NCBI GenBank assembly: GCA_021794075.1
Contig: JAJYRM010000003.1
Location: 1 to 64,000 of the forward strand
Source of the DNA: Bacteroidota bacterium
GTDB lineage: Bacteria; Bacteroidota; Ignavibacteria; Kryptoniales; JAKASW01
Direction: 5' to 3'
DNA length: 64,000 bases
Of this stretch, positions 63,354 to 64,000 are shown in pieces. The notes beneath the pieces were generated by a model. The model was not told the DNA's origin and searched no databases. It saw only the letters and a program-made list of their open reading frames with translations. How positions within the stretch are numbered: position 1 is the first letter of the stretch; every line of letters begins with the position of its first letter. Both the position numbers and the translations under genes were made by a program.

Positions 63354-64000
63354 TTTGCCACCTCTAACTCTTTCTTTTCTGCTTTCGCCTTGTCATTGTC
63401 CTTCATCATCTTGTAGACGATCGAGTCTACAAGCGCTTTCCAGCTTGCTTCTATGATGCTTTCGGAAACACCGACCGTGCTCCAGTCTGATTCGCCGTCC
63501 GTTGTCTCTATAAGAACTCTTACTTTCGCGCTGGTTCCTTCGCCGGCATTGACGACTCTGACCTTGTAATCGGAGAGCTTCGTTTCGGCCAGCTGCGGGT
63601 AGAACTGCAGGAGAGCCTTGCGCAGCGCGTTATCGAGCGCGTTCACCGGTCCGTTTCCTTCCGCGGCAGTGTGCTCGATCTTGTCGCCGACCCGAAGTTT
63701 AATCACCGCTTCTGTGTGCGCTAGGCCCGAGTTGTCATTTTTTTCGATGATGATGTGCAGCGCTTCAAGCTCGAATGGGATCTCTACCTCGCCTGTGTCT
63801 TTTCGCATTAGTATCTCGAGCGAAGCGTCAGCATCCTCAAATACGTATCCCTGGCTTTCGAGAGCCTTAAGTTCATTCACGATCTTCGTCGCTTTGCCGT
63901 TGTCGTCGGCGATCTTGATCCCAAGGCGTTCGGCCTTATATAGCACGTTGCTCTTGCCGGACAAATCGCTGACTAACACTCGACGCGAGTTTCCGACTAC
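63350..64000 (-). CDS. cimA: citramalate synthase CimA, C-terminal part (5' end beyond window)
   Basis: Condenses acetyl-CoA with pyruvate, the first step of the threonine-independent isoleucine route. Only about 216 C-terminal residues are in the window; the frame stays open to 64000, where I read VVGNSRRVLVSDLSGKSN, a block typical of CimA. The C-terminal LeuA-dimer domain follows (TEAVIKLRVGDKIEHTAAEGNGPVNALDNALRKAL in part, and SDYKVRVVNAGEGTSAKVRV), the isoleucine feedback domain. The track's ATG at 63979 is internal. First visible gene of the cimA-leuB operon. Confidence 0.88.
   Translation of the reverse strand, partial: VVGNSRRVLVSDLSGKSNVLYKAERLGIKIADDNGKATKIVNELKALESQGYVFEDADASLEILMRKDTGEVEIPFELEALHIIIEKNDNSGLAHTEAVIKLRVGDKIEHTAAEGNGPVNALDNALRKALLQFYPQLAETKLSDYKVRVVNAGEGTSAKVRVLIETTDGESDWSTVGVSESIIEASWKALVDSIVYKMMKDNDKAKAEKKELEVAK

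Noticed and set aside
1-64000. tRNA, rRNA, insertion sequence, phage or integrase genes
   Set aside because: None seen on reading the intergenic regions and the ORF products; a tRNA/rRNA covariance search would settle it.

Overview
The window reads as a chromosomal segment of a Gram-negative bacterium, most probably from the Bacteroidota/Chlorobiota/Ignavibacteria (FCB) side of the tree. The pointers are many OmpP1/FadL- and DUF5723-like outer-membrane barrels, several lipoproteins, a DUF3467 protein, adjacent SpmA/SpmB membrane proteins in a genome region with no other sporulation gene, and mixed use of strong Shine-Dalgarno sites and sites with none. That placement is an inference from gene content; no rRNA or tRNA gene is visible. 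Base composition and coding density look even throughout. I see no insertion sequence, prophage, integrase or CRISPR array, so this looks like core genome rather than an island.

Layout. 1-1460 (-): dnaG, cut by the left edge. 1692-4531 (+): DUF2064 protein, nadD, TPR lipoprotein. 4735-8833 (+): DUF3467 protein, a large repeat-bearing surface lipoprotein and a DUF5723-like barrel. 8961-15959 (+): hybrid histidine kinase, glnD, murI. 16125-22692 (-): GNAT acetyltransferase, then the block argG / class IV aminotransferase / argH / pcrA joined by 4-base overlaps except for a gap after the aminotransferase. 22852-25011 (+): coiled-coil lipoprotein, LysM protein, phoH. 25260-30471 (+): a 1309-residue polysaccharide deacetylase/hydrolase-like membrane protein overlapping a family 2 glycosyltransferase, a likely exopolysaccharide module. 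30477-33437 (-): rubrerythrin, Fe-S protein, DUF3501 protein, PerR, with a sigma70-type promoter and a palindromic operator in front. 33558-42285 (+): queC, alpha/beta hydrolase, methionine synthase split in two genes, recN, cysS. 42489-48899 (+): a degenerate amidohydrolase and a run of outer-membrane/envelope proteins. 48965-53545 (+): penicillin acylase, SIRT5-like sirtuin and pyruvate kinase, overlapping. 53549-58053 (-): haem-motif porin, dihaem cytochrome c, outer-membrane barrel, spmB, spmA. 58457-64000 (-): cimA (cut by the right edge), a small ferritin-like protein, leuA, leuC, leuD, leuB.

How it fits together. Biosynthesis is represented by the last steps of arginine, the citramalate route to isoleucine, leucine, B12-dependent methionine, queuosine precursor and NAD. 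The redox side combines a peroxide-sensing PerR/rubrerythrin operon with envelope cytochromes. The best candidates for something not well described are the deacetylase-hydrolase/GT2 polysaccharide module, the haem-motif outer-membrane barrel beside a dihaem cytochrome, the small ferritin-like gene inside the leu operon, and the amidohydrolase that has lost key metal ligands.
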